In this document: positions 15,942-23,549 of the stretch, piece after piece
How the letters are laid out: every line of letters starts with the position of its first letter
How positions within the stretch are numbered: position 1 is the stretch's first letter
Virus record (IMG/VR): IMGVR_UViG_3300046321_000284
Span: 1 to 34,671 of that record
Length of the DNA: 34,671 bases
Reading direction: 5' to 3' (one strand)
From: a virus
Position numbers and translations under genes: made by a program
The notes under the pieces: generated by a model
What the model was told of the DNA's origin: nothing
The model's database searches: none
Seen by the model: the letters and a program-made list of their open reading frames with translations, nothing else

Positions 15942-15974
15942 AGGAGTGGGTGACTTAATCGTTATCGCTTTTCC

Positions 15975-16064
15975 GCCTAGGGTGAAAGCCTTGGGTGTAT
16001 CACTTGCGGTGATGTCAAGTACAGCTTTTTCGGTTTTAGGCAAACCTCATGCGTGAAAAAGTAC
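15975..16064 (+). ncRNA. Structured RNA region upstream of chimallin
   Basis: GTAC (16019-16022) and TTTTTC (16026-16031) pair with GAAAAAGTAC (16055-16064), enclosing GGTTT/AAACC (16032-16046). The loop of that hairpin, TAGGC, is complementary to GCCTA at 15975-15979, which would make a pseudoknot. An ATCAC/GTGAT hairpin lies between (15999-16013). It could be a separate small RNA or a regulated leader. The remaining bases of the 329-base gene-free stretch 15862-16190 hold two promoter-like motifs and one palindrome. Confidence 0.4.
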
Positions 16065-16084
16065 AATGCAGAATTTTATAGCAC

Positions 16085-16100
16085 TGTACTATACAAATGA
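16085..16100 (+). promoter_or_regulatory. TGTACTATA-type promoter, variant, for chimallin
   Basis: TGTACTATACAAATGA, 13 of 16 bases like the three identical copies at 18077, 24420 and 29654. The A-tract that precedes the other copies is missing here. It leaves a leader of about 90 bases before the ATG. Confidence 0.55.
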
Positions 16101-16137
16101 GGACCTGCACACAAATGCATGCGCCTTAACCTTTCTT

Positions 16138-16155
16138 GCTGTGATGCATCACAGC
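16138..16155 (+). promoter_or_regulatory. Perfect 18-base palindrome in the chimallin leader
   Basis: GCTGTGATGCATCACAGC lies 35 bases before the start codon. As RNA it is a 7-pair hairpin with a UGCA loop; as DNA it is a symmetric operator candidate. No ribosome binding site is obvious between it and the ATG. Confidence 0.5.
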
Positions 16156-16190
16156 CTCTTCCCCGGCATTTTCTAGAAAGCCAAAGAATC

Positions 16191-17945
16191 ATGACGACGC
16201 AAATTCCCGAACTCGATCTGCTCGGCTCCACATTCGGCCCCGCCGCGATCAGCCAGATCGACGGCCTCATGCAGCAGGCCCACCAAGCCGTGAAGAAGGC
16301 ATGCGATGAGCTGAGCCTGCCCGCCGTCGGCATCCTCTCGACCATGGTCTATGACCACCGCGCACAAGGCCAAGGCGCCATCAGCGCCATCTACGTGGTT
16401 CTGGCACGCGATACCCGCCGTGCTGTCGCCCCGATCTGCCTGGCTGCCACGAGCAGCGAACTGGCCCCGCAGATGGCCGAGCACGCCGGCACCCGGTACG
16501 AAGTCCCCACCTTCGCCGCCGATGCCCTGGACGACGTGCTCTATCAGCTGCTGGGCAATTACGCCCAAGTCACGCTGAAGGCGCAAGATCCGGCCGTGAG
16601 CGTCGGCGTCGATCGTGCGCTGATCGTCCAAGCTGCTCCGATCTTCCGCTGGGATGACGAGGCGGCCGTCAAGCGCCTGGTCGCCGATGTGGTCATCAAG
16701 CTCTCCAACCGGCTGACGCAGAAGGTCGAACTCGACCTGTCCAAGCTGACCCGCAGCCAAATGCTGGTCAGCACGGTGGAAACCGGCGGTCACACGCTGG
16801 TGGCCTCCGACGGTCGCCCGGTCCGCTCGGATCTGTCGGTCCGCACGACGGTGAACTCGACCCAGAGCCAGCCGAAGAACGGCAGTCGCAACAGCGGCGC
16901 GGTCTCACGTCCGCTGGGTGAAGTCCACGGCTACATCGACTTCTTCCACGTCGGCCGTCAACCCAACCCGCATGGTCAGCTCGATGCCAGTGGTCGACTG
17001 GTTCTCCAGAACCCGTTCCAGGCTCGGATGGTGATCACGCAAGTGACGCCGCGCATCAACGCTGGTCTGGCTGGCGTGATGCTGACCCTGGCATCGATGA
17101 CGGCTGTGGCGACGAACGGTTCGTGGATGGGCAGCCTGGCCAATCGCTCGGGCGGCCAGAAGTTCCGCGACATCGGTTCGCTCAACATCGAAGGCAACCT
17201 GGCCCAGGACACCAGCGGCTACGGTGAAAAGGTCATCACGCAATCGGCCAGCTTCAGCAACCAGGAACTGCACCAGTTCCTGTCGGCAATGCTGCGCCCG
17301 AGCCTGATGTTCTCGATCCGGCTGAGCCGCGGCTCGGTGGACTCGCTGCATCTGGACGTGCTGACGCGGGCCGCGCAAGGCGATCCGCGCTCGATCGACC
17401 TGGTGCGTGCGGCATGTGACGAACTGACGGGGGGTGCGTTCTCGAACCACTTCAAGTCGGGCTCGATCTTCGTGTCGAACGGCCGCGAGCCGGAGTACAC
17501 CCATCAGGGCTACTTCACCGACAGCAACGGCGTGCTGCGTGACATCGCTGAGCTGGACTACCTGACGCTGGTGGGCATGGCTCCCACGGACAAGACGCTG
17601 GGTCGTCGCTACGCCGAGACCGTGCGGCGTGACGAGCTGCCGTCGTCGATGCGCATGGCTGCGCGCAAGAACCTCATCACCGAGGTGTGCGGCGCGCAGA
17701 TCACGATCACCGATCACGATCGTGTCGCCACGTTCACCAACGACCTGATCTGGTCGCTGATGAAGAGCCTCGAAGAAACGCGTGTGGCACGTCAAGTGAA
17801 CGCCACCAACCCGTTCGCAGACTACGTCGGCGAGCTGCAAGCACCGACCTGGCTCAACCAGGCTGTGTACGACAGCAACGCCGGCAACGTGTGGCAGAAC
17901 ACGCGCGGTCCGGGCAACTTCCAAGCCAGCCTGTCGGCCTGGTAA
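16191..17945 (+). CDS. chmA: Probable chimallin, phage nucleus shell protein (phiKZ gp54 type), 584 aa
   Basis: Chimallin builds the protein lattice that encloses replicating phage DNA and shields it from host nucleases. The call rests on position (directly upstream of the RNA polymerase beta' N gene, as phiKZ gp54 precedes gp55), on size (family members are about 600 residues), and on signs of very high expression: GC content and codon choice differ sharply from all neighbours, with almost only C- or G-ending codons. The sequence starts with a short segment (MTTQIPELDLLG), has a central alpha/beta body, and a flexible tail ending GPGNFQASLSAW that could make lattice contacts. I prefer ATG 16191 over 16119, since the longer version would translate the leader palindrome. 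A major capsid protein is the main alternative. Confidence 0.78.
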   Translation: MTTQIPELDLLGSTFGPAAISQIDGLMQQAHQAVKKACDELSLPAVGILSTMVYDHRAQGQGAISAIYVVLARDTRRAVAPICLAATSSELAPQMAEHAGTRYEVPTFAADALDDVLYQLLGNYAQVTLKAQDPAVSVGVDRALIVQAAPIFRWDDEAAVKRLVADVVIKLSNRLTQKVELDLSKLTRSQMLVSTVETGGHTLVASDGRPVRSDLSVRTTVNSTQSQPKNGSRNSGAVSRPLGEVHGYIDFFHVGRQPNPHGQLDASGRLVLQNPFQARMVITQVTPRINAGLAGVMLTLASMTAVATNGSWMGSLANRSGGQKFRDIGSLNIEGNLAQDTSGYGEKVITQSASFSNQELHQFLSAMLRPSLMFSIRLSRGSVDSLHLDVLTRAAQGDPRSIDLVRAACDELTGGAFSNHFKSGSIFVSNGREPEYTHQGYFTDSNGVLRDIAELDYLTLVGMAPTDKTLGRRYAETVRRDELPSSMRMAARKNLITEVCGAQITITDHDRVATFTNDLIWSLMKSLEETRVARQVNATNPFADYVGELQAPTWLNQAVYDSNAGNVWQNTRGPGNFQASLSAW

Positions 17946-17958
17946 GCTGGTCCGAAGA

Positions 17959-17992
17959 TAACCGTCATAGAGACTCGTCTTTGCGACGGTTA
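17959..17992 (+). other. Hairpin in the chimallin 3' untranslated region
   Basis: TAACCGTC (17959-17966) pairs with GACGGTTA (17985-17992), enclosing AGAC/GTCT. With the following terminator it could protect the 3' end of a highly expressed mRNA. The TAACCGTCATA part also occurs before the palindrome at 2261. Confidence 0.5.
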
Positions 17993-18001
17993 CAGCAAAC
18001 T

Positions 18002-18032
18002 GGGAGGGGCTCGCGCCCCTCCCTTTTATGCC
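18002..18032 (+). terminator. Terminator after chimallin, with TTTTATGCC
   Basis: GGGAGGGGC and GCCCCTCCC form nine pairs around a TCGC loop, followed by TTTTATGCC. Confidence 0.88.
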
Positions 18033-18061
18033 TTAGCTTTCTTTTTTTTTGCACTCACTGC

Positions 18062-18092
18062 AAAAAACCATGGACATGTACTATAGAGATGA
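18062..18092 (+). promoter_or_regulatory. TGTACTATAGAGATGA promoter for the beta' N gene
   Basis: AAAAAACCA, six bases, then TGTACTATAGAGATGA. The element at 24405-24435 has the same A-tract, the same spacing and the same core. It lies 55 bases before the start codon. Confidence 0.72.
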
Positions 18093-18147
18093 AGTGTATT
18101 CTTTATGATGCGCTTCACAATTGAAATCCTTTCACCGAGGCAACCCA

Positions 18148-19647
18148 ATGGGCGTCATTCTTCGAACCATCGACCAGCAAAAGTTGTATGAATCGATACA
18201 AGGGACTACAGGGGTAGTGATACTCAACGATGTCTTAACGGTCACGGAAGCAGACAGGGCAAAGGCACAACGCCTGACCATGCATGTTCACGAACGTGAC
18301 CTGATGACGAACGAAGCAACGTGTTTCTGCGAGAACCTTCGCACAACACGAAAGATCGGGATGATCTGCCCAGAGTGCAAAACTGCTGTGGCTGAGCCGT
18401 TCTCCAAGAAACTGAGGAGTCGAGTGTGGTTCCGTGCACCCGAGGGTACGCGTAGCCTGATGAACCCACACATTCTCGGCATGATCGCTGAGCACTTCAA
18501 GAAGAGTGGCTTCAGCTTCATCGAGTGGATTGTCAACCCGAGCTACACCACGAACAAAGAAGCCCGTCTGAGGGACTGTCAGACGCTTCTCGACCAAGGA
18601 ATCCAGCGCGGCTGGAATAACTTTGTCGACAACTTCGATCGCTACATGGGAATCATGTTCAGCAGTCGGCTGTTTCGAGACAAAGACGGGACTGACTTGA
18701 AAGAGTTACTGTCCCTCAAGCGTGATCAAATCTTCACGCAATTCATTCCACTGCCGAACAAGGCAACACTGATTGTGGAGAAATCCAACAGTGGTGTGTA
18801 TGTGGACAAAATCATCGCTGGTGCGATTGACGTTCTGAAAACAATCACAGGCATTGACACTCCGTTGTCGTCCTTGTCACCGAGACACAAGGAACGACGA
18901 GCTGCGACGGCGTTGTTGAGGCTGAGTGAGTTCTACACTGACTTCTTCAAAGATTTCTTCGCATCGAAGAGTGGCGTGTTTCGCCGGCACGTTTACGGCA
19001 CACGAGGTGACTTGACCATGCGGTCGGTGATTGTGTCGATCACTGTGGCACACGAATACGACGAGCTACACTTGCCCTGGGCGCCGTCAGTCGTGACGTT
19101 CAAGCTGCACCTGACCAACAAGCTGATGAAGCTTGGGTACACGGTGTTGGAGATCGAGGAAATCCTCAGGACCGTGGTGAAACGGCCTGCGGCTGGGAAT
19201 CAGAAGCATCACGAATGGCACCAACTCATTCGCGTCTTGCTCGACGAGCTGATCGCGGAAGCGCCTGGCGGCTACTTGCCATTCTACTGGAATCGAAACC
19301 CTATCCTTGGGCGAGCCAGTTGTGAGCTGATGCGCGCGACACGGATCAAGGACGATCCGGATGATCAAACCATCGGGATGAGCATTCTGGCCGTTACTGG
19401 CTTCAATGCTGACTTTGATGGAGACCAAATGGCTGGCGGTTATATCGCTGACGTTTGGATGGCTGATCGAATGAAGAATTTGAGGCCCCACAAAAACATG
19501 TTCGATCCGATGAAGCCTCGCCAGCTCAACCGAATGATCAACATGCCCAAGCCTGTAGCAGCCACCATTGATTCCTGGTGGAGATGGCCGAACGAGCGTC
19601 CGCCGAATCAAGAGGAAATTGCATTCGCCTCCCAATTCGAATGCTAA
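18148..19647 (+). CDS. Non-virion RNA polymerase beta' subunit, N-terminal part (phiKZ gp55 type), 499 aa
   Basis: Carries the catalytic centre of the phage late RNA polymerase: NADFDGD at residues 420-426 holds the magnesium ions. A four-cysteine site near the N-terminus (C59, C61, C74, C77) corresponds to the beta' zinc-binding domain. The chain stops shortly after the active site, as in phiKZ where beta' is split into two proteins; the C-terminal part is encoded at 31936-33954. ATG 18148 has GAGG 7 bases upstream and is preferred over the upstream TTG at 18121. Adjacent upstream is chimallin. The catalytic aspartates are intact, so it should be active within the multisubunit complex. Confidence 0.92.
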   Translation: MGVILRTIDQQKLYESIQGTTGVVILNDVLTVTEADRAKAQRLTMHVHERDLMTNEATCFCENLRTTRKIGMICPECKTAVAEPFSKKLRSRVWFRAPEGTRSLMNPHILGMIAEHFKKSGFSFIEWIVNPSYTTNKEARLRDCQTLLDQGIQRGWNNFVDNFDRYMGIMFSSRLFRDKDGTDLKELLSLKRDQIFTQFIPLPNKATLIVEKSNSGVYVDKIIAGAIDVLKTITGIDTPLSSLSPRHKERRAATALLRLSEFYTDFFKDFFASKSGVFRRHVYGTRGDLTMRSVIVSITVAHEYDELHLPWAPSVVTFKLHLTNKLMKLGYTVLEIEEILRTVVKRPAAGNQKHHEWHQLIRVLLDELIAEAPGGYLPFYWNRNPILGRASCELMRATRIKDDPDDQTIGMSILAVTGFNADFDGDQMAGGYIADVWMADRMKNLRPHKNMFDPMKPRQLNRMINMPKPVAATIDSWWRWPNERPPNQEEIAFASQFEC

Positions 19648-19679
19648 AGACCGTGAACTGAAAACAAGAAGGAACCCGC

Positions 19680-20321
19680 ATGCAACTTTCTACATGGGCA
19701 CCTAACGGACAAGCGGAATTCAATGCCCTGCTTTATCCGCAGCAGCACCCGAATGTAAAGAGATATTTGGAAAGGCAATACGAAAATCTCCGGGTTGGGG
19801 CGCCAGAATACGAATTCTACATGCAGGCCAAGGTCGTGCATGATTCGTACTACAGTGATCAAGCGGCTGAATTTGCGCGACAAGTCGCACTCAGTGCTGC
19901 ACAACCACACAACAAGGAACACGTGGGCGCCACGTACATCTTACCGCTTTTTGAACTGCAGGAATTCCAAGAAGCGGGCCCGGCAATGCAGCGCTGGGCG
20001 ATGGCCAATCCTGTTGTGCGTGAACGCTGGCATGGAAATCTATGCGACGGTTGGAGTGACACTTACTTCGACCAGCATCCGGGTGATGTTGGAAAGACGC
20101 ATTACGACTTCATGATGGTCACCGACGGGGTTGTGCAGACCTCCGTAAATGAAAAGGATGAGGCTGGTTGGTCCTACACCAACTACTCGTTTGAAATGAT
20201 GGAGGGCGATCGCCCGCTGACAATCGCTGAAAAGAGTGATCTGCAAGCGTGCTGGTTGGCGATTGAAGAACTCATGAAAGGTGAGATCGACCCAACCAGC
20301 GTCTATGGTGAGCGGTTGTAA
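19680..20321 (+). CDS. Unrecognised protein, 213 aa
   Basis: ATG with AGAAGGA about 7 bases upstream, 32 bases after the beta' N gene, so it is probably in the same transcript. The protein is soluble, rich in Tyr, Trp, Glu and Gln, with several helices and no motif I recognise. The transcript ends at the strong hairpin at 20355-20392. Confidence 0.8.
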   Translation: MQLSTWAPNGQAEFNALLYPQQHPNVKRYLERQYENLRVGAPEYEFYMQAKVVHDSYYSDQAAEFARQVALSAAQPHNKEHVGATYILPLFELQEFQEAGPAMQRWAMANPVVRERWHGNLCDGWSDTYFDQHPGDVGKTHYDFMMVTDGVVQTSVNEKDEAGWSYTNYSFEMMEGDRPLTIAEKSDLQACWLAIEELMKGEIDPTSVYGERL

Positions 20322-20354
20322 CCTGATCATTTGAGCCAAGCACCATAAGACTAT

Positions 20355-20400
20355 GCTGCAGGTGGGCTGGATACGCTCCACCCACCTGCAGCTTTATGTC
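20355..20400 (+). terminator. Terminator with TTTATGTC
   Basis: GCTGCAGGTGGG (20355-20366) pairs with CCCACCTGCAGC (20381-20392), followed by TTTATGTC. The next gene starts 34 bases later, so TATG here may also act as a promoter. Confidence 0.82.
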
Positions 20401-20433
20401 TGAGGTTCTTTTTTCTACACAAGAAAGGCACTT

Positions 20434-20832
20434 ATGACTGCAATTGTTGTCCCCACTTTCACGACACAAGGCTGGGTTACCGATTTACCAAGCAAGGTGG
20501 ATTCTTTGCTGGCCCATGCATTGGTCGCCGAAGACATTCAAACCTACTGCTACCCTGGTGAGATTTGCTCGATCACCAAACAACTCCAACTCACTGGAAA
20601 CAAAGCAATCCCTTCGGCGAGAATGCTAGAGGATCGCTTAGGAACATTTTTCAAACGACATTTCGACAGCGCCCGAGTCAGCGTGGAAGTGGCGGATGAG
20701 GATGATTTAAGCAAGACTGCAAAGTTGCGGATCTTGATTGAAGTCAACGACAATGGCGTCAAGCGGGTGGTGGGTAAGCTACTCGAAAGCAGTGACGGTA
20801 AAGTCAAGCAGTTCATCGACTTAAATAACTAG
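20434..20832 (+). CDS. Unrecognised protein, 132 aa
   Basis: ATG with AGAAAGG 5-6 bases upstream. The N-terminal 80 residues are mixed helix and turn; the C-terminal 50 contain two clear strands (KLRILIEVND and VKRVVGKLLES) joined by an NG turn. The general pattern (small alpha/beta, strand pair at the end) resembles small phage baseplate proteins, but no motif confirms that. It lies between two hairpins. Confidence 0.75.
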   Translation: MTAIVVPTFTTQGWVTDLPSKVDSLLAHALVAEDIQTYCYPGEICSITKQLQLTGNKAIPSARMLEDRLGTFFKRHFDSARVSVEVADEDDLSKTAKLRILIEVNDNGVKRVVGKLLESSDGKVKQFIDLNN

Positions 20833-20849
20833 CACGACATATCTAGTGT

Positions 20850-20870
20850 AGCGGCATGTCTGCTGCTTTT
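20850..20870 (+). terminator. Weak terminator or attenuator
   Basis: AGCGGCA and TGCTGCT form seven pairs (one G-T) around TGTC and are followed by TTT. It lies between the 20434 and 20895 genes. Confidence 0.45.
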
Positions 20871-20894
20871 AGGTACGTTCATCAGGAGTGAGAA

Positions 20895-21512
20895 ATGGAA
20901 CTGAGTAAACTCAAGTCAGTGGTTGCAGAAGACACGCTCGACCCGATCACGCGTTCCCGGCGCAAAGAGCTGGCGCAGCGCGTACAGTTTGCGCGAAAAC
21001 ACATGAATGAAGGCAATCAAGCCCTCATTCGCACATTCCCTGAATTCCTGTTCAAGCGGGATTTCTTGGATTGGATTTCTGGGCAACCCGTCACCTATCC
21101 CGACCAACGCATGGCGATGTGGATCGAACTCACGGGAAGTCCCTGGATGCCGATCAACCTGACGGGTCCGGACGGCAAGGTCACGATTCAAGTGCCTGCC
21201 CTGCACAATTCGTTCAAATTCCAGCCGCAAAACAACCTGGAGAACCGCGGCAGTGCTGGAGCTGGCGCAATGCGCGCGCACCTGTACGCGCAGGTTTCGC
21301 CCACCCAGGCCAACACGATGTTGGAAAACGTGCTCTATGAGCGCGTGCTGAACATCGTGGCGCCCGAAGAAGACATCGCGGAGCATGAGAAATGGCGAAA
21401 GCTGTACGCTCACTTCGGTATCGATATCGACAGCATCGGCAAGGTCAAGCCGAATGAAGCAAAGCCGGCTGCCGATAAGCCGAGTGATGATGGTTTGGAG
21501 ATTGAGTGGTAA
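20895..21512 (+). CDS. Unrecognised protein with acidic tail, 205 aa
   Basis: ATG with AGGAG 6 bases upstream. A basic, helical N-terminus is followed by an alpha/beta core (WIELTGSPWMPINLTGPDGKV) and an Ala/Lys/Pro linker that ends in the acidic tail SDDGLEIEW. Such a short acidic, aromatic-ended tail is also used by ssDNA-binding and replication partners to recruit other proteins. Its stop overlaps the start of the SbcD-like gene by 7 bases, so the two are translationally coupled and may act together in DNA metabolism. No family was recognised. Confidence 0.78.
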   Translation: MELSKLKSVVAEDTLDPITRSRRKELAQRVQFARKHMNEGNQALIRTFPEFLFKRDFLDWISGQPVTYPDQRMAMWIELTGSPWMPINLTGPDGKVTIQVPALHNSFKFQPQNNLENRGSAGAGAMRAHLYAQVSPTQANTMLENVLYERVLNIVAPEEDIAEHEKWRKLYAHFGIDIDSIGKVKPNEAKPAADKPSDDGLEIEW

Positions 21513-22636
21513 AGCGAGTTCGTTGGGGTTTGGTGAGTGATGTTCATCTGTTCCACAAGAACACCCCGACTACACACACGCTGGCTGGGTTAGACAAGTA
21601 CATCACAAACAGCGACTTTCTATCGACGATCGACATTCTTGCGATTGTTGGGGATTTATTCGACGATCAAGAAAGCTTTGAGTCCGAAGACGCGCAGGCC
21701 GTGCTTGTCTGGATTTCAAAGATGCTCTGGCTGTGCTCTAGACACAACGTGATACTGTTGGTTCTTGAAGGGACTATTAGCCACGACTGGGGGCAGTCGA
21801 CAAACATCATGACAATCCACGAGATTCTCAAGCAGAATCCTGAGTATCGTGGGAACGTCAGGTATGTGAAGACAGTCAGTATTGAAAGAATTGAGCCGTT
21901 CGGTATAGACGTGCTCTACATTCCGGACGAAGTACACCACGACAATGCGGACACTTGGTCGGATGTGGTGGAACTCATGCAGTCCAAGCAACTGACCGCT
22001 GTGGATGTCGCGCTGATGCATGGGATGTTCAAATACCAAGCACCGCCAATGACCAAGCCACATGCGACGCATGATGAAGCTAACTACTTGGGCATTGTTC
22101 GGTACTTCATCTCCATCGGACACATTCACCAATATTCAAGCTACGAGCACATCTACGCTCAAGGCTCGTTTGATCGTGGTTGTCATGGTGATGAAAAACC
22201 AAAGGGGTTCTTGAGAATTTGCATGGGTGGTGGTGAGCCACTGGATGTTGAATTCATCGAGAACAAAACGGCTAAGAAGTACGTCACTTACACGTGGCTT
22301 GGCACTGATCTTGAAGATGGGTTCCAATACATCTTCAAGAAAATAATGAAGCTGCCGGACTACAGCCATGTGAGAATCAAAACGACGCGAAGCAACCCGA
22401 TGTACCAAGCATTGGGTGTACTCAAAGATAGATGGCCTTTTATTCATTGGAAGATCGAAGCCAATGACGAGAAGGAAGTCGCAAGCGATGTAGCAATTGT
22501 CGAGGAAGACGAGTACACCGCACTGGTGATCAACTCTACTTCTATTTCAAAGCTGGTGAGTGACCGTTTGCTCAAGCAGCAGCATTCCCCTGGAATGATC
22601 GAAACCATTCTGAATAAACTCGATGAGGTGATTTAA
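21506..22636 (+). CDS. SbcD/Mre11-like metallophosphoesterase (nuclease subunit), 376 aa
   Basis: Probable DNA end-processing nuclease. Metal-binding motifs appear in the right order: D12-x-H14 in SDVH, G49-D50 in GDLFDD, H93-D94 in GTISHD, an LMHGMF histidine near residue 170 and GHIHQY near 206. The third motif is normally GNHD; here the asparagine is replaced and two residues are inserted. The length fits SbcD. The GTG start has GGAG 5 bases upstream and overlaps the previous stop. The usual ATPase partner SbcC is not in this window. The C-terminal 100 residues would be the SbcC-binding or capping domain. Confidence 0.88.
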   Translation: MVKRVRWGLVSDVHLFHKNTPTTHTLAGLDKYITNSDFLSTIDILAIVGDLFDDQESFESEDAQAVLVWISKMLWLCSRHNVILLVLEGTISHDWGQSTNIMTIHEILKQNPEYRGNVRYVKTVSIERIEPFGIDVLYIPDEVHHDNADTWSDVVELMQSKQLTAVDVALMHGMFKYQAPPMTKPHATHDEANYLGIVRYFISIGHIHQYSSYEHIYAQGSFDRGCHGDEKPKGFLRICMGGGEPLDVEFIENKTAKKYVTYTWLGTDLEDGFQYIFKKIMKLPDYSHVRIKTTRSNPMYQALGVLKDRWPFIHWKIEANDEKEVASDVAIVEEDEYTALVINSTSISKLVSDRLLKQQHSPGMIETILNKLDEVI

Positions 22637-23490
22637 TGGACTACGCGGCCCTGTCCAAGAGGACGATGAGTTCTTATCCGCTGTCGATCGGGACGGCAAT
22701 TTCTTTTGAGTCATTTGGGATGGGGCCCAATCCGGCGTATGATGCGGCCAGACCCATTCCAAATCACGTCGAGTTGGCGAAGTATGACCAGTTCTGGGTC
22801 AATCTGCTGACGCTGTTTAGAAACATGATGGGAGCTATTGCTCCACAAGGATCGGGCTATAGCATCGATGCGGCAGATCTGGCCGAAGCATTGTTGCAGG
22901 AAGCTGAAACAATTGTGGAGATTGCAAAGCAGTACAGCCCATCAACAAAAGTGATATTCTATAGCTCAAATTACGAAAGCATGAAGAGCAAGTATCCGCA
23001 TGCAAGAATACGCGGAGACATCACTGAAAACCAGAAGCTGTACACGGCGCATGCTTCGAAGACTCTGTCGGCGCTCTATAAGCGTCGGCCGAAATCTTTG
23101 GACGTTCGACACTTCACCCGCTTGCTCGAACCCACTCAACGAGGGTCGGCGTTGATCTTGACGAACTACGCTTACGATCTGCTGGCGTGGAAGAAATTCG
23201 AAACATTAGATCTTCTAGAAAGTCACACGGGTGTTTTGAAAACCCGTGCGCTTTGGTACACCAAATTCCTCAGTGCGGATGTCACTGCAAGAATACCACT
23301 GAATAAGATGTTCCTGCAAGTATTTGGGGACAGTACCTTATTCTTTGCGTTTGATTCGCGTTCTCGCAAAGACGTAGTGGAGCTGGCTGAGAAGCACAAA
23401 TGGACCTACGCAACCAGCGAAACAACCATCAGAATGAGCTTAGGTGAGTTGAAAAACCCACTGTTGGTATCTATTCTGAAAAGCATGTAG
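22636..23490 (+). CDS. Unrecognised protein coupled to the SbcD-like gene, 284 aa
   Basis: The ATG overlaps the stop of the SbcD-like gene (TAATG), with AGGTGA upstream: tight translational coupling. The protein has a Rossmann-like mix, with VIFYSSNYESM, SALILTNYAYDLL and STLFFAFDSRSRKD as strand-turn segments. No Walker loop or catalytic motif is visible. The neighbours (nuclease before, SSB-like protein after) suggest a role in replication or repair. Unknown family. Confidence 0.78.
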   Translation: MDYAALSKRTMSSYPLSIGTAISFESFGMGPNPAYDAARPIPNHVELAKYDQFWVNLLTLFRNMMGAIAPQGSGYSIDAADLAEALLQEAETIVEIAKQYSPSTKVIFYSSNYESMKSKYPHARIRGDITENQKLYTAHASKTLSALYKRRPKSLDVRHFTRLLEPTQRGSALILTNYAYDLLAWKKFETLDLLESHTGVLKTRALWYTKFLSADVTARIPLNKMFLQVFGDSTLFFAFDSRSRKDVVELAEKHKWTYATSETTIRMSLGELKNPLLVSILKSM

Positions 23491-23549
23491 AAAATACCCT
23501 ACCGCACCATTAGGTGTATCCCCTTACCATCCAAGAAACGGAGTCCCCA

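Noticed and set aside
16138-16155. CRP binding site (TGTGA/TCACA)
   Set aside because: The half-sites are separated by 4 bases instead of 6, and host CRP control of a phage-polymerase gene is unlikely.
16905-17924. Long minus-strand frame (339 codons) opposite chimallin
   Set aside because: It is a shadow caused by the strong G/C third-position bias of the real gene; it is rich in Arg and His and has no start signal.
16191-17945. Major capsid protein as identity of the GC-rich gene
   Set aside because: High expression would fit, but the place directly before RNA polymerase beta' N and the size fit chimallin better; phiKZ capsid proteins are longer and lie elsewhere.
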